Assembly (NCBI GenBank): GCA_963741305.1
Contig: CAVUHL010000003.1
Location: 8,184,001 to 8,248,000, forward strand
Length of the DNA stretch: 64,000 nucleotides
Reading direction: 5' to 3'
From: DATMER01 sp963741305
Lineage (GTDB): Bacteria > Acidobacteriota > Thermoanaerobaculia > Multivoradales > UBA5704
Numbering within the stretch: the stretch's first letter is position 1; each line of letters starts with the position of its first letter. A model generated the notes under the pieces. The model had not been told where the DNA came from. It ran no database searches and saw nothing but the letters and a program-made list of their open reading frames with translations. Of this stretch, positions 8,319-16,243 are shown piece after piece. Position numbers and translations under genes: made by a program.

Positions 8319-9458
8319 CTAAAGTTCTAGCTCTCTGAGAATCTCATCCGTGTGCTCGCCGAGAGCGGGCGGCGGAAGGTAGGGCCGCGGGCGCTCCCCG
8401 TCGAAGAGATAGGGGGCCGCCAGGGTGAAGAGGTCGCCGAGAGGCATGAGCTGACCTCGAACCCGAGCCCGTTCCACCGATTCGCCGACCGTGGCGGGCG
8501 CCGCGGCAGGGATGCGGTGGGCTCGCATCGTCCGGTCCCAATCCGCCGAGGGCCGCTCCTTGAAGATGCCGGCGAGGAGCGCGTCGAGCTCGGACCGGTT
8601 GCGGACCCGGTCGGCGTTGGTTGCGAAGAGCGGGTCGGTTTCGATCTCCGGACGGTCGATCGCCTGGCAGAAGCGCCCCCACTGGTCCTGGCTGCCGACG
8701 CCGACCAGGAACCAGCCGTCCCGGGTGGGGAGGGCCTGGTAGGGAGCGAGGTTCGGATGGCGCGAGCCGAGGGCGGGGGGCTGGCGGCCGTCCGCGAGCC
8801 AGGATTGGGCCGCATAAGAGAGGAAGGCCGTGCCGGCGTCGATCATCGAGACCTCGACGCGCTGGCCGCGTCCCGTCACTCCCCTCTGCACCAGCGCGGC
8901 GAGGACCCCCGAGAGCCCGTAGAGCGCGGAGAGGAAGTCGATCACCGCGACCCCCACGCGCACCGGCTCCCCCTCGCCATACCCAGTTAGCGACATCAGC
9001 CCGGATTCCGCCTGGAGGATTACGTCGTAGGCAGGACGGTCGGCGTCCGGTCCGCTGCCGTAGCCGGTGATGGAGGCGTGGACGAGCCTTGGATTGCCGC
9101 GACGGAAGTTGGAGGTGCGGAAGCCCAGCTTCGTCCACTCCCCGGGGAGGAAGTTCTCGACCAGGACATCGGCCGTGGCGAGCAGCTTGCGGAAAACCTG
9201 GCGGCCGGCGGGGCTCTTGAGGTTGAGCGCCACCGAGCGCTTGTTCCGGTTGGCAGAGACGAAGTAGGCGCTGACCCGCGCCTCGGGTGGGCCCACGAAG
9301 GGCGGTCCCCACCCGCGGGTCTGATCCCCGCCGTCCGGCTTTTCGATCTTGATGACGTCGGCGCCCAGGTCGCCGAGGAGCATGGCGAGGTAGGGGCCGG
9401 CGAGGACGCGCGAGGCGTCGATCACCCGCAGCCCGGCCAGCGGGCCGCGGCGCTTCAT
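8319..9458 (-). CDS. CaiB/BaiF family CoA-transferase
   Basis: 379 residues. The family's features are in order: GLRVIDASRVLAGPYLAMLLGD at the N-terminus, DVIKIEKP, NRNKRSVALNLK, then YDVILQAESGLMSLTG, whose Asp is the position that forms the acyl-aspartyl intermediate in formyl-CoA transferase. Length is normal for the family (about 380-410). It would move CoA between carboxylic acids; the substrates are unknown. Its start overlaps the anti-sigma stop by four bases, so it is translationally coupled to a sigma/anti-sigma pair, an unusual place for a metabolic gene. Confidence 0.9.
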   Translation of the reverse strand: MKRRGPLAGLRVIDASRVLAGPYLAMLLGDLGADVIKIEKPDGGDQTRGWGPPFVGPPEARVSAYFVSANRNKRSVALNLKSPAGRQVFRKLLATADVLVENFLPGEWTKLGFRTSNFRRGNPRLVHASITGYGSGPDADRPAYDVILQAESGLMSLTGYGEGEPVRVGVAVIDFLSALYGLSGVLAALVQRGVTGRGQRVEVSMIDAGTAFLSYAAQSWLADGRQPPALGSRHPNLAPYQALPTRDGWFLVGVGSQDQWGRFCQAIDRPEIETDPLFATNADRVRNRSELDALLAGIFKERPSADWDRTMRAHRIPAAAPATVGESVERARVRGQLMPLGDLFTLAAPYLFDGERPRPYLPPPALGEHTDEILRELEL

Positions 9459-10282
9459 CCCTTGACGGCGCGGAAGGGGATGTCGCCTGCCTCGACAGCG
9501 CGCCCGCCGGGCTCAATCCCTTCCAGGCGGAAGAGGTACGACGTCCCCGCCTTCAGACGCTCGGAGGGGAAGAGGATGGTCAGCGTCTCGCTCGCCGTGG
9601 GCTCCAGCCCGTCTTTCTGCCACACGGTCTTGTCCTTGTTGTCGACCAGGGTCACCCGGTAGGTGTCGTACTCGACCTGCGGGAGCTCCAGGGACAGGAG
9701 GATGGGCTCGGGAGACGGCCCGAGCTCGACCGTGGCGTCGGACTCGCCCCGCACCACGCCGAGGGAGATGATGGGCGTGTTGATCTGCGGCTCGTCGATC
9801 TGGTCGACTTTGGCGAGCTGCTCGCGGGATTCGCGAAGCTGCTCTGCCAGCTGCCTGTTCTCCGCGGCCAGCTTCTCCAGCTCCGAGGTGTCAGGCACAG
9901 CGACGGCTTGGGGAGCGGCAGGCGCCGGGGCTGGGCGATCTGCCTCGGCGCGGGCCTCGTTCAGCTCGCGTGTCAGGCGCGAACGGTCGGCCTGCAACCA
10001 GATGGGCAGGGCTGCCACGGTGAGCAGCGCGGCCATGAGGAGGCCGGCACGGCTACGCCGGGAGGCCCAGGCCAGGAACCCGAGCTGGACGGAGGCGCGA
10101 GCAGCATCCTCGGCCGCGACGGTGCGGATGGAGGTGCGGAGGTCATCCGCCCAGCCGACGCTCTCGCGGCACTCGGAGCACTCCATGAGATGGCTCTCGT
10201 AGGTCTCCTCGTCCTCGGGGGACAGGCGGCCGGTCACGTACAGCTCGGCGATGTTCTGCTCTTCGATACGCCGATGGTCCAT
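9455..10282 (-). CDS. Membrane anti-sigma factor with zinc-finger motif
   Basis: 275 residues. The N-terminus holds a ZAS-type motif, H-x3-C-x2-C (HLMECSEC, residues about 31-38), as in anti-sigma factors that clamp ECF sigmas. A single membrane helix lies at about 78-96. A coiled coil follows (about 133-160, ELEKLAAENRQLAEQL), then an extracytoplasmic beta-rich domain to the end. It lies 3 bp after the sigma gene. It should hold the sigma factor at the membrane until an envelope signal is sensed. Confidence 0.87.
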   Translation of the reverse strand: MDHRRIEEQNIAELYVTGRLSPEDEETYESHLMECSECRESVGWADDLRTSIRTVAAEDAARASVQLGFLAWASRRSRAGLLMAALLTVAALPIWLQADRSRLTRELNEARAEADRPAPAPAAPQAVAVPDTSELEKLAAENRQLAEQLRESREQLAKVDQIDEPQINTPIISLGVVRGESDATVELGPSPEPILLSLELPQVEYDTYRVTLVDNKDKTVWQKDGLEPTASETLTILFPSERLKAGTSYLFRLEGIEPGGRAVEAGDIPFRAVKG

Positions 10283-10285
10283 GGC

Positions 10286-10999
10286 TCACTCCCGCGGCGT
10301 GCCCAGGTGGGCATGCCTCTCGTACAGGTCCCGGTAGCGGCGGCGGGCCCGGAACAGGACCAGGTTGAATTCTGGGGCGGTGAGGCCCAGGTCGGAGCGG
10401 ATGCTCTCTTTGTCCTCTTCCGCGATGTAGAAGCGGAAGAGGATCTGGCGGTCGCGCTCGGAGCCGAGCTCCTCCAGGAGCCGGCGGACCAGGTTCACCT
10501 TCTCTTTGCGCAGGAGCTGCCCGAGCTGGCCGGTATCGCCGGTATCGGTCACCTCGGCGGCGGTCTCGATCTCCTCTTCCCTCGACCCCCGGCGGGCAAC
10601 CTTCCGGTAGTGCTCGATGCTCAGGTTCCGCGCCAGGGAGCGCAGGAACCCGGCCAGCCGTTCCGGATCGCGGACTTCGCCGCGCCGGACCTTTTCCAGG
10701 GCCAGGCGGAAGGTCTCCTGGTAGAGGTCCTCGGCGTCGGAGTGCCCGCGCGTCCAGCGCCGCAAAAGGAAGGTCAGGCCCTCCCCGAAGCGGGCGATCA
10801 GCTCCTCCTCGGCCAGCGGATCGCCGCTGCGGATCCGCCGCACGAGGTCGGCCGGGGAGGACTCGCTGACGGTCGTCATCGCCGGGGCCTCCAGCCGCGG
10901 CGGGAAGTGAAGCCGGACGATCCCACCCTGGGGTGTCGTCTCTTTGCTCCATTCCACGCCCCGGCTTCGGGCGGTATTGGCGAGGACTTCGGCCAGCAT
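10286..10999 (-). CDS. ECF-type RNA polymerase sigma factor
   Basis: 237 residues from the ATG at 10999, chosen because AAGGAGG lies just upstream; an internal ATG at 10879 is the alternative and would give a typical 197-residue ECF. Region 2 is clear at about 48-120 (GHSDAEDLYQETFRLALEKV, then FLRSLARNLSIEHYRK). Region 4 is near 180-225 (RFYIAEEDKESIRSDLGLT, then a recognition helix). It is first in a sigma / anti-sigma / CaiB operon. The target regulon is not visible. Confidence 0.88.
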   Translation of the reverse strand: MLAEVLANTARSRGVEWSKETTPQGGIVRLHFPPRLEAPAMTTVSESSPADLVRRIRSGDPLAEEELIARFGEGLTFLLRRWTRGHSDAEDLYQETFRLALEKVRRGEVRDPERLAGFLRSLARNLSIEHYRKVARRGSREEEIETAAEVTDTGDTGQLGQLLRKEKVNLVRRLLEELGSERDRQILFRFYIAEEDKESIRSDLGLTAPEFNLVLFRARRRYRDLYERHAHLGTPRE

Positions 11000-11206
11000 C
11001 GACGCTCCTCCTTCCGGATCTTCCAGAGGGATTTCCCCCTCTTACGAAAAGAGTGATGCCGGACGGCTGAGAATTGCATCGCGGTCGCTCCGGCGCTTGA
11101 AAGCTGGTCCATCGGTGGGAAGGCTCGCGGAATCCTAACATGCGCCGGCCCGAGCCTGGGCTGGCGAGGTGCGCGACGTGCAGGCGCCGCCGCGCTGACT
11201 TCTACT

Positions 11207-11692
11207 TTAGTAGTTGGCGGGCTCGCCGAGGCTGCTGTCGAATTCGGTGGGGGAGATCGTCCCGTTGCCGTCCGCATCGGTCTTGTCGAATGCGATACCT
11301 GCGACCTCCTGCGGCTTCGCATCCGAGGCCAGGAGGATTTCGGGCAGATCGCTCTTGCTCACGTTCAGCGGGTTCTTCTGCTTGCTGGCCCAGATCCAGG
11401 CCTCGTCCTTCGAGATCTTGCCGTCCTTGTCGCCATCCACTTCGTCGAAGCGGGCCTTGGCGTCCGAGCCGCAGGGACTGGCGGCGTAGCACTTGAGGTC
11501 CGTGCCCGCGGCAAAGGCGCCGCACTGGTTGTTGCAGTTGCAACCGAACGCGTTGCACACGGGCATCTCATTGCCACACACGCAGTTGCTGCTCGAGGAG
11601 ACGCAGTAGGGACAGAGGATGGCCGTGCAGCAGGCCGCCGCCATGCCGGGGAGCAGGAGGAGAGCGGCCAGGATGGCCGAAATTCGCTTCAT
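11207..11692 (-). CDS. Secreted Cys-rich EF-hand protein
   Basis: 161 residues. The signal peptide ends near residue 20. A cysteine-rich stretch follows (twelve Cys between residues 21 and 74). Then come two canonical EF-hand loops: D86-x-D88-x-D90-G-x-I-x3-E97 and D139-x-D141-x-N143-G-x-I-x3-E150. These should bind calcium outside the cytoplasm. The cysteine cluster suggests disulfides or metal binding. No enzyme domain is present. It stands alone between the sigma operon and the intergenic block before secA. Confidence 0.85.
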   Translation of the reverse strand: MKRISAILAALLLLPGMAAACCTAILCPYCVSSSSNCVCGNEMPVCNAFGCNCNNQCGAFAAGTDLKCYAASPCGSDAKARFDEVDGDKDGKISKDEAWIWASKQKNPLNVSKSDLPEILLASDAKPQEVAGIAFDKTDADGNGTISPTEFDSSLGEPANY

Positions 11693-12022
11693 GAGAAGAG
11701 AAGTGACGGGAAGGGGGGTGGAATTGCAGCCGGATCAGGCCCACCGGACATCGGCGCCGCTCGCGTGCACCCGGACCCCCGCGCCTGGCCGCGAGCCCCG
11801 CGCGGATCTTCTCCGCCAGGGCGGGCGCGTCCCCGCGGTCGACGAAGCGGGCCACCATCAGGTCGGGGGGCGAAGGCGTGGGCGGGTATGTCGTCGGGGA
11901 TGGGAACCCCTGCGAAAGGAGATGAGGCCCGCGGGGAACGGCGAGGCCCCGGCAGTCGTGACCAGGAGGAAGAGGGCCAGGATGGCGCTCAGAGGTGCGG
12001 ATCGCATACGTTTCCGGGCATG
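11693..12022. other. Intergenic stretch before array 2
   Basis: 330 bp with no convincing conserved gene. The minus strand carries a short frame with a signal peptide (listed separately) and a fragment reading MVARFVDRGDAPALAEKI in a different frame. That pattern could be the remains of a small secreted-protein gene broken by frameshift. Nothing else is recognisable. Confidence 0.4.
11858..12007 (-). CDS. Possible small secreted peptide or broken gene start
   Basis: 49 codons from the ATG at 12007. The first 24 residues form a good signal peptide (MRSAPLSAILALFLLVTTAG). The rest is Arg/His/Pro-rich and unlike a folded protein, so a frameshift soon after the signal peptide is likely. It begins just beyond the left edge of array 2. 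Weak support. Confidence 0.3.
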   Translation of the reverse strand: MRSAPLSAILALFLLVTTAGASPFPAGLISFRRGSHPRRHTRPRLRPPT

Positions 12023-12337
12023 GTACATCCCCGAGCCTCTCAGAGACACCCCTGAGCCGCTCAGATGTACACCCGAGTCACTGGACTGTACATCCGAGCT
12101 GCCCGGGTACATTCCGGAGTGACTGCTATGTACATCCGAGTCGTTCCGTTGTACATCCGAGTCGCTCTGGCAGATCCCCGAGCCACTCTGATGTACACCA
12201 GAGTCTCTCCGATATACATCCGAGTCGCTGAGTTGTACATTCGGGCCATTCTAATGTACACCCGAGCAGCTCGGGTGAATGGTGGGGACGTTCGGGTGTA
12301 CAGAAAATTAGCTTGAATGTACATCCGAGTCGCTCGG
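12023..12337. repeat. 21-bp tandem array 2 (15 units), directly upstream of secA-like gene
   Basis: Fifteen units of 21 bp, with a partial unit running up to the secA-like start codon at 12357. The typical unit is (A/T)TGTACATC then CGAG-TCG-CTC and two or three variable bases. The dyad is conserved while its outer bases change in pairs: CCGAG/CTCGG at 12254 and 12317, but CTGAG/CTCAG at 12044. The GTAC and GAG-NNN-CTC elements are shared with array 1. Units at 12275 and 12296 are the most decayed. Frames are open on both strands, giving heptapeptide repeats such as MYIRVAx; I do not call them genes. Confidence 0.9.
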
Positions 12338-12356
12338 GGTACACTCACGGCAAGCT

Positions 12357-14657
12357 ATGTTGGAAGCGATCAACGCCCGCGAAGCGGATCTGGCCCGGGC
12401 CTCGGACCCGGAGCTGAGGGATCGCGCGGCAAACTTCCGTCGTCAAGCCCTCGACGGCCTGCTCCCTGAAGTCTTCAGCCTGGTGCGTGAGACCGCCCGC
12501 CGGGTGCTCGGCGAGCGCCCCTACGATGTCCAGATGCTCGCCGGTATCGCGCTCCATCAGGGAAAGCTGGTCGAGATGCAGACCGGCGAGGGCAAGACGC
12601 TCGCGGCCGTCGCTCCCGTGGCCTTGAACGCCCTGGCCGGCCGTGGCGTGCACGTCCTCACCTACAACGACTACCTGGCCCGCCGCGACGCCGAGTGGAT
12701 GGGACCCGTCTACGAGCGGCTCGGGCTCACCGTCGGCTGCATCCAGGAAGGGCTCTCCACCGCCGAACGGCATCGGGCCTACCGCTGCGACGTCATCTAT
12801 CTCACCGTCAAGGAGGCCGGTTTCGACCTCCTGCGCGACGGCCTCTGCCTCGATCCGGCCGGGCAGGTGCACCGGCCCTTCCATCTGGGCCTGGTGGACG
12901 AGGCCGATTCGATCCTGATCGACGAGGCGCGCATCCCGCTGGTCATCGCCGGCACCCTCGAAGAGATCGGAGTCGATCTCGGGCGCCTGGCCGGCATCGC
13001 CCGCCAGATGGTGCGGGGAACCGACTACGACACGGACGAGTACGCGTACAACATCTTCCTGACCGACCGCGGCATGCACCGCGCCGAAAAGCTCCTGGGC
13101 TCTGGAAACCTTTTCGAAGGAGATAACGTTCGGCTCCAGGCCGAGCTGCGCAATGCCCTGCACGCCGAGGCCCTGTTGAAGCGCGACGTGGATTACATCG
13201 TCCGCGACGGCCGGATCGAGCTGGTCGACGAACTGACCGGCCGGGTCGCGGAGAACCGCCAATGGCCCGACGGACTGCAAGCCGCACTGGAAGCCAAGGA
13301 GGGGCTGCGCTGGCAGCCGGAGGGGAAGATCTTCGGCTCGATCACCGTCCAGCACTTCCTGCGCAAGTACCCGGGGCTCTGCGGCATGACCGGCACGGCG
13401 AAGTCCGCCGCAAGGGAGCTGGCGGACATCTACGACCTCGAAGTGGTGGAGGTGCCGCCGAACCGGCCGTGCATCCGCGTCGATCACCCCGACGTGATCC
13501 ATGCCACCCGCGAGGCAAAGCGGCTGGCATTGCTCGACGAGATCGCCGCCACCCATGCGACCGGCCGGCCGATCCTGGTGGGCACCGTCAGCGTCGAGGA
13601 GTCGGAGAGCCTCGCCGCCGACCTGCGCCAGGCGGGGGTCGCCTGCCGGGTGCTCAATGCGAAGAACGATGCCGAGGAAGCCGGGATCGTGGCCGAGGCC
13701 GGAGCCCTGGGCGCGGTCACGATCTCCACCAACATGGCAGGCCGCGGCACGGATATCCGGCTTGCCGATGCGGTCGTACCGCTCGGCGGGCTCTACGTTC
13801 TCGGCACCAACCGCCATGAGAGCCGGCGCATCGACGACCAGTTGCGGGGCCGGGCCGGCCGCCAGGGTGATCCCGGCTCGTCCCGCTTCATCATCAGCCT
13901 GGAGGACAGCCTGCTGCAACGATGCGGCATCGAGCGATTGCTGCCTTCGAAGCTTCCCGTCGGGACCGTCGATCACCCGGCGGTCCGGCGCGAGGTGGCG
14001 CGCGTGCAGCGCATCGTCGAGGGGCAACACGGCGACCTGCGCAAGCGGCTGCTCTCCTACTGGCAGATCCTCGAGCACCAGCGCGGCGAGCTCCAGGGCT
14101 GGCGGCAGGAAGTCCTCGAGGGCAGGGACAGCGAAATGCTGCTGTCGAAGCTCAGCCCCACCCGCTGGACGCAGCTCTGTTCTGCCTATGGGGAGGAACT
14201 GCTCAAGGAGATCGAACGGCGGATCACCCTCGTCACGATCGACCGCTGGTGGAGCGATCACATTGCCGAGATGCAGGCGGTGCGCGACGAGGTCCACCTG
14301 GTCCAACTCGGCGGAAAGGACCCCTTCACCGAGTTCTATCGGACCGCGGGAGCCGGGTTCGAAGCCCTCCTGGAGCGGATCGACGAGACGATCGTCGAGG
14401 TCTTCGAGCGGATCGAGGTCACGGCGGAAGGCGTCGACTGGGACCGGGAGGGGCTGCGCGGCCCCTCATCGACCTGGACCTATCTGATCAACGACAACAT
14501 CTTCGGCAACAACACCTTTCTTACGCTGGCGAACCGCCCCGGCTTCGGCCTGTGGGCCATGCTCCTCTGCTGGTGGATCCTGGTCCCCTGGGCCCTGGTC
14601 ATTCGCTGGCGGCGCCGGCAGGATAAAAAGCGAATCGAGGAGGAGGACCCGACGTGA
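12357..14657 (+). CDS. secA: SecA-like translocase ATPase with C-terminal membrane anchor
   Basis: 766 residues. The SecA DEAD motor is complete: Walker A MQTGEGKT (about 74-81), Walker B DEAD-SILIDEAR (about 181-192; canonical SecA has DEVD), the PPXD-type insert, GMTGTA, and motif VI region QLRGRAGRQGDPGSSRF. The helical scaffold follows (RWWSDHIAEMQAVRDEV). It differs from housekeeping SecA: the N-terminal tail is short, the C-terminal zinc-binding tail is absent, and the protein ends in a hydrophobic helix (about 731-751) followed by a basic tail. It may therefore be a dedicated or accessory SecA fixed to the membrane. No good ribosome-binding site precedes the ATG; the leader is array 2. 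It overlaps the cytochrome gene by four bases. Confidence 0.88.
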   Translation: MLEAINAREADLARASDPELRDRAANFRRQALDGLLPEVFSLVRETARRVLGERPYDVQMLAGIALHQGKLVEMQTGEGKTLAAVAPVALNALAGRGVHVLTYNDYLARRDAEWMGPVYERLGLTVGCIQEGLSTAERHRAYRCDVIYLTVKEAGFDLLRDGLCLDPAGQVHRPFHLGLVDEADSILIDEARIPLVIAGTLEEIGVDLGRLAGIARQMVRGTDYDTDEYAYNIFLTDRGMHRAEKLLGSGNLFEGDNVRLQAELRNALHAEALLKRDVDYIVRDGRIELVDELTGRVAENRQWPDGLQAALEAKEGLRWQPEGKIFGSITVQHFLRKYPGLCGMTGTAKSAARELADIYDLEVVEVPPNRPCIRVDHPDVIHATREAKRLALLDEIAATHATGRPILVGTVSVEESESLAADLRQAGVACRVLNAKNDAEEAGIVAEAGALGAVTISTNMAGRGTDIRLADAVVPLGGLYVLGTNRHESRRIDDQLRGRAGRQGDPGSSRFIISLEDSLLQRCGIERLLPSKLPVGTVDHPAVRREVARVQRIVEGQHGDLRKRLLSYWQILEHQRGELQGWRQEVLEGRDSEMLLSKLSPTRWTQLCSAYGEELLKEIERRITLVTIDRWWSDHIAEMQAVRDEVHLVQLGGKDPFTEFYRTAGAGFEALLERIDETIVEVFERIEVTAEGVDWDREGLRGPSSTWTYLINDNIFGNNTFLTLANRPGFGLWAMLLCWWILVPWALVIRWRRRQDKKRIEEEDPT

Positions 14658-15739
14658 ACACGATCCCCATGATGTTTTTCGCTGTGGCCTTGATGGCCGA
14701 ACCAACTCCGGCTCCCGAGCCAACGGCCGGGCAGGCCTACAAGAACATCAAGGTCCTGAAGGACATGCCCGCGTCGCAGTTGATGCCGGTCATGCACCTC
14801 ATGCGCTCGGCGCTGGGCGCCCGGTGCGACTTCTGCCACGTGGCCGAGGGGAACCAGTACGAGCTCGACACCAAGAAAGAGAAGGAGACCGCGCGCGCGA
14901 TGATCCGCATGGTCTTCGCGATCAACAAGGAGAACTTCGAGGGACAGGCCAGGGTCACCTGCAACACATGCCATCGTGGGCAGGAGCACCCGGTCCACGT
15001 GCCGCCGATAGGGCAGGCCCAGTTCGACGACACCACCCATGGTTCCACTCACCATGGACCGCAGGAGGCGCTCCCGTCGTCGGCCGAGGTGCTCGACCGC
15101 TACATCCAGGCGCTCGGCGGCCGCGCGGCTCTCGAAGGGATCAAGAGCCGCGTCAGCCGCGGGACGCTGCTGCGCATGAAGGTGGTGGACTCGGGCACGC
15201 CGAAGGCGCGGGCGGTCAACCGCGGCCAGGAAGACCCGGTCGAGATCGTGCTGCAGGCCCCCGACCGGGCTACTGTGACGGTAGGCGATACGGTCCTGCG
15301 CCTGGACGGCGCCTCCGGGACGGTGAAGACACCCCGCGGCGAGCGTACGCTGCCGCCACAGGAAGTCGCCCGTCTGGCCGAGAACATCGATCTGCGCAGC
15401 CCGCTCAAGCTCCGCGACCGGGCCGACAAGGCGCGGGTCCTTCGCCGGGAAACCATCGAAGGGAAGGAGGCTCTTGTCCTACGCATCCGGGAGGATGACG
15501 GTACCTCGCGGCTCTTCTACTTCGATACCGCGACCGGGCTCCTGCTCCGCCAGATCGTCAACCGGCCGACCGTGCTGGGCCCCGATCCCGAGCAGACCGA
15601 CTATGAGGATTACCGCGCGGTCGGCGCGGTCAAGGTTCCGTTCCTCATCAAGTCGTCGTTCATCGACGACAACCACCTCGGCACGACACGCAAGGTCGTG
15701 GAGGTTCGCGACAACGAGCCCTCAGATCAGCCCCGATAG
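14654..15739 (+). CDS. Dihaem c-type cytochrome fused to outer-membrane-sorting-like domain
   Basis: 361 residues from a GTG at 14654 that overlaps the secA-like stop (GTGA). A short hydrophobic N-terminus serves as signal or anchor. Two haem-binding CxxCH motifs follow: CDFCH (58-62) and CNTCH (103-107). Their spacing and the surrounding LMRSALGARCDFCHV match the reaction-centre cytochrome-c-subunit-like family seen widely in Acidobacteriota. Residues about 140-361 form a separate domain with a run of beta strands, like the lipoprotein-sorting or LolA-like tails of these proteins. Coupling with a SecA-like motor suggests that the cytochrome, or a partner, is a substrate of that motor. Confidence 0.87.
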   Translation: MNTIPMMFFAVALMAEPTPAPEPTAGQAYKNIKVLKDMPASQLMPVMHLMRSALGARCDFCHVAEGNQYELDTKKEKETARAMIRMVFAINKENFEGQARVTCNTCHRGQEHPVHVPPIGQAQFDDTTHGSTHHGPQEALPSSAEVLDRYIQALGGRAALEGIKSRVSRGTLLRMKVVDSGTPKARAVNRGQEDPVEIVLQAPDRATVTVGDTVLRLDGASGTVKTPRGERTLPPQEVARLAENIDLRSPLKLRDRADKARVLRRETIEGKEALVLRIREDDGTSRLFYFDTATGLLLRQIVNRPTVLGPDPEQTDYEDYRAVGAVKVPFLIKSSFIDDNHLGTTRKVVEVRDNEPSDQPR

Positions 15740-15989
15740 GGGCGACGGCATGTAGCCCGGGGTCAAAGCGCCACAGGCGCGGGCGACCCCGGGTCGTCAG
15801 ATCCAAAGACAATCCAAGCCCCGAAGGGGCGACGGCGGAGGCCCCGGGCGCGAGCCCGGGAGCCCCCAACCCGCCACGGGGCTTGCGCCCCTTGCCCTGC
15901 CGTCGCCCCTTCGGGGCTTGGGGTTGTTTGCTGCTACCTACCCCGGGCTGAAGCCCGGGGCTACATGCCTTCGCCCCTATTCGGGGCTG
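15728..15989. repeat. Nested palindromic intergenic repeat
   Basis: Outer arms at 15728-15762 and 15954-15989 are near-perfect inverted copies (CAGCCCCGATAGGGGCG outward to GTAGCCCGGGG). An inner pair, 15816-15835 and 15900-15919, is a perfect 20-bp inverted repeat containing GCCCCGAAGGGGC. It looks like a REP/BIME-type mobile repeat. It begins in the last codons of the cytochrome gene and ends inside the last codons of the antitoxin gene, supplying that gene's stop. Confidence 0.8.
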
Positions 15990-16243
15990 GTCTGAGTGGG
16001 ACCTTCAAAGTGAACGGATATCTGATCACGTAGCGGCTCCCATGCACCTTCTTCGACTCCGGGGGTGAGCCCTTCGCCGCCAACGCTCAGGTCAGGCCAT
16101 TGGTACGAAGATTTCTGCTCACGCTGAGCGAGAACCACCCGCAAACCTTCTTCGATCAGGGCGCGGAGCGTCGTCCCCTCGCGCTGGGCAACCTCGCGCG
16201 TTCGTGCGAACAGATCCTCGGCGATCTCTACAGTCGTCTTCAT
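15977..16243 (-). CDS. Orphan VapB-like antitoxin
   Basis: 88 residues from the ATG at 16243, which overlaps the dioxygenase stop (ATGA). The first 40 residues fit the VapB / DUF2191 pattern: MKTTVEIAEDLFARTREVA, REGTTLRALIEEGLRVVL, a ribbon-helix-helix DNA-binding unit. The tail would wrap a PIN-domain VapC toxin, but no toxin gene follows. Instead the frame runs into the palindromic repeat at 15728-15989, which provides the stop. The toxin may have been lost when the repeat inserted. Confidence 0.75.
   Translation of the reverse strand: MKTTVEIAEDLFARTREVAQREGTTLRALIEEGLRVVLAQREQKSSYQWPDLSVGGEGLTPGVEEGAWEPLRDQISVHFEGPTQTSPE

Noticed and set aside
11568..11858. Glycosyltransferase-like fragment (MVARFVDRGDAPALAEKI)
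   Set aside because: Only about 25 residues look protein-like and the rest runs antisense or out of frame to the EF-hand gene; too little to assign.
12061..12348. Heptad-repeat frames on both strands over array 2
   Set aside because: Same reason as for array 1; the conserved feature is the DNA dyad, not one peptide.
12345..14306. Long minus-strand open frame (653 codons) opposite the SecA-like gene
   Set aside because: Exact shadow of the secA-like coding frame; no domain, no initiation signals.
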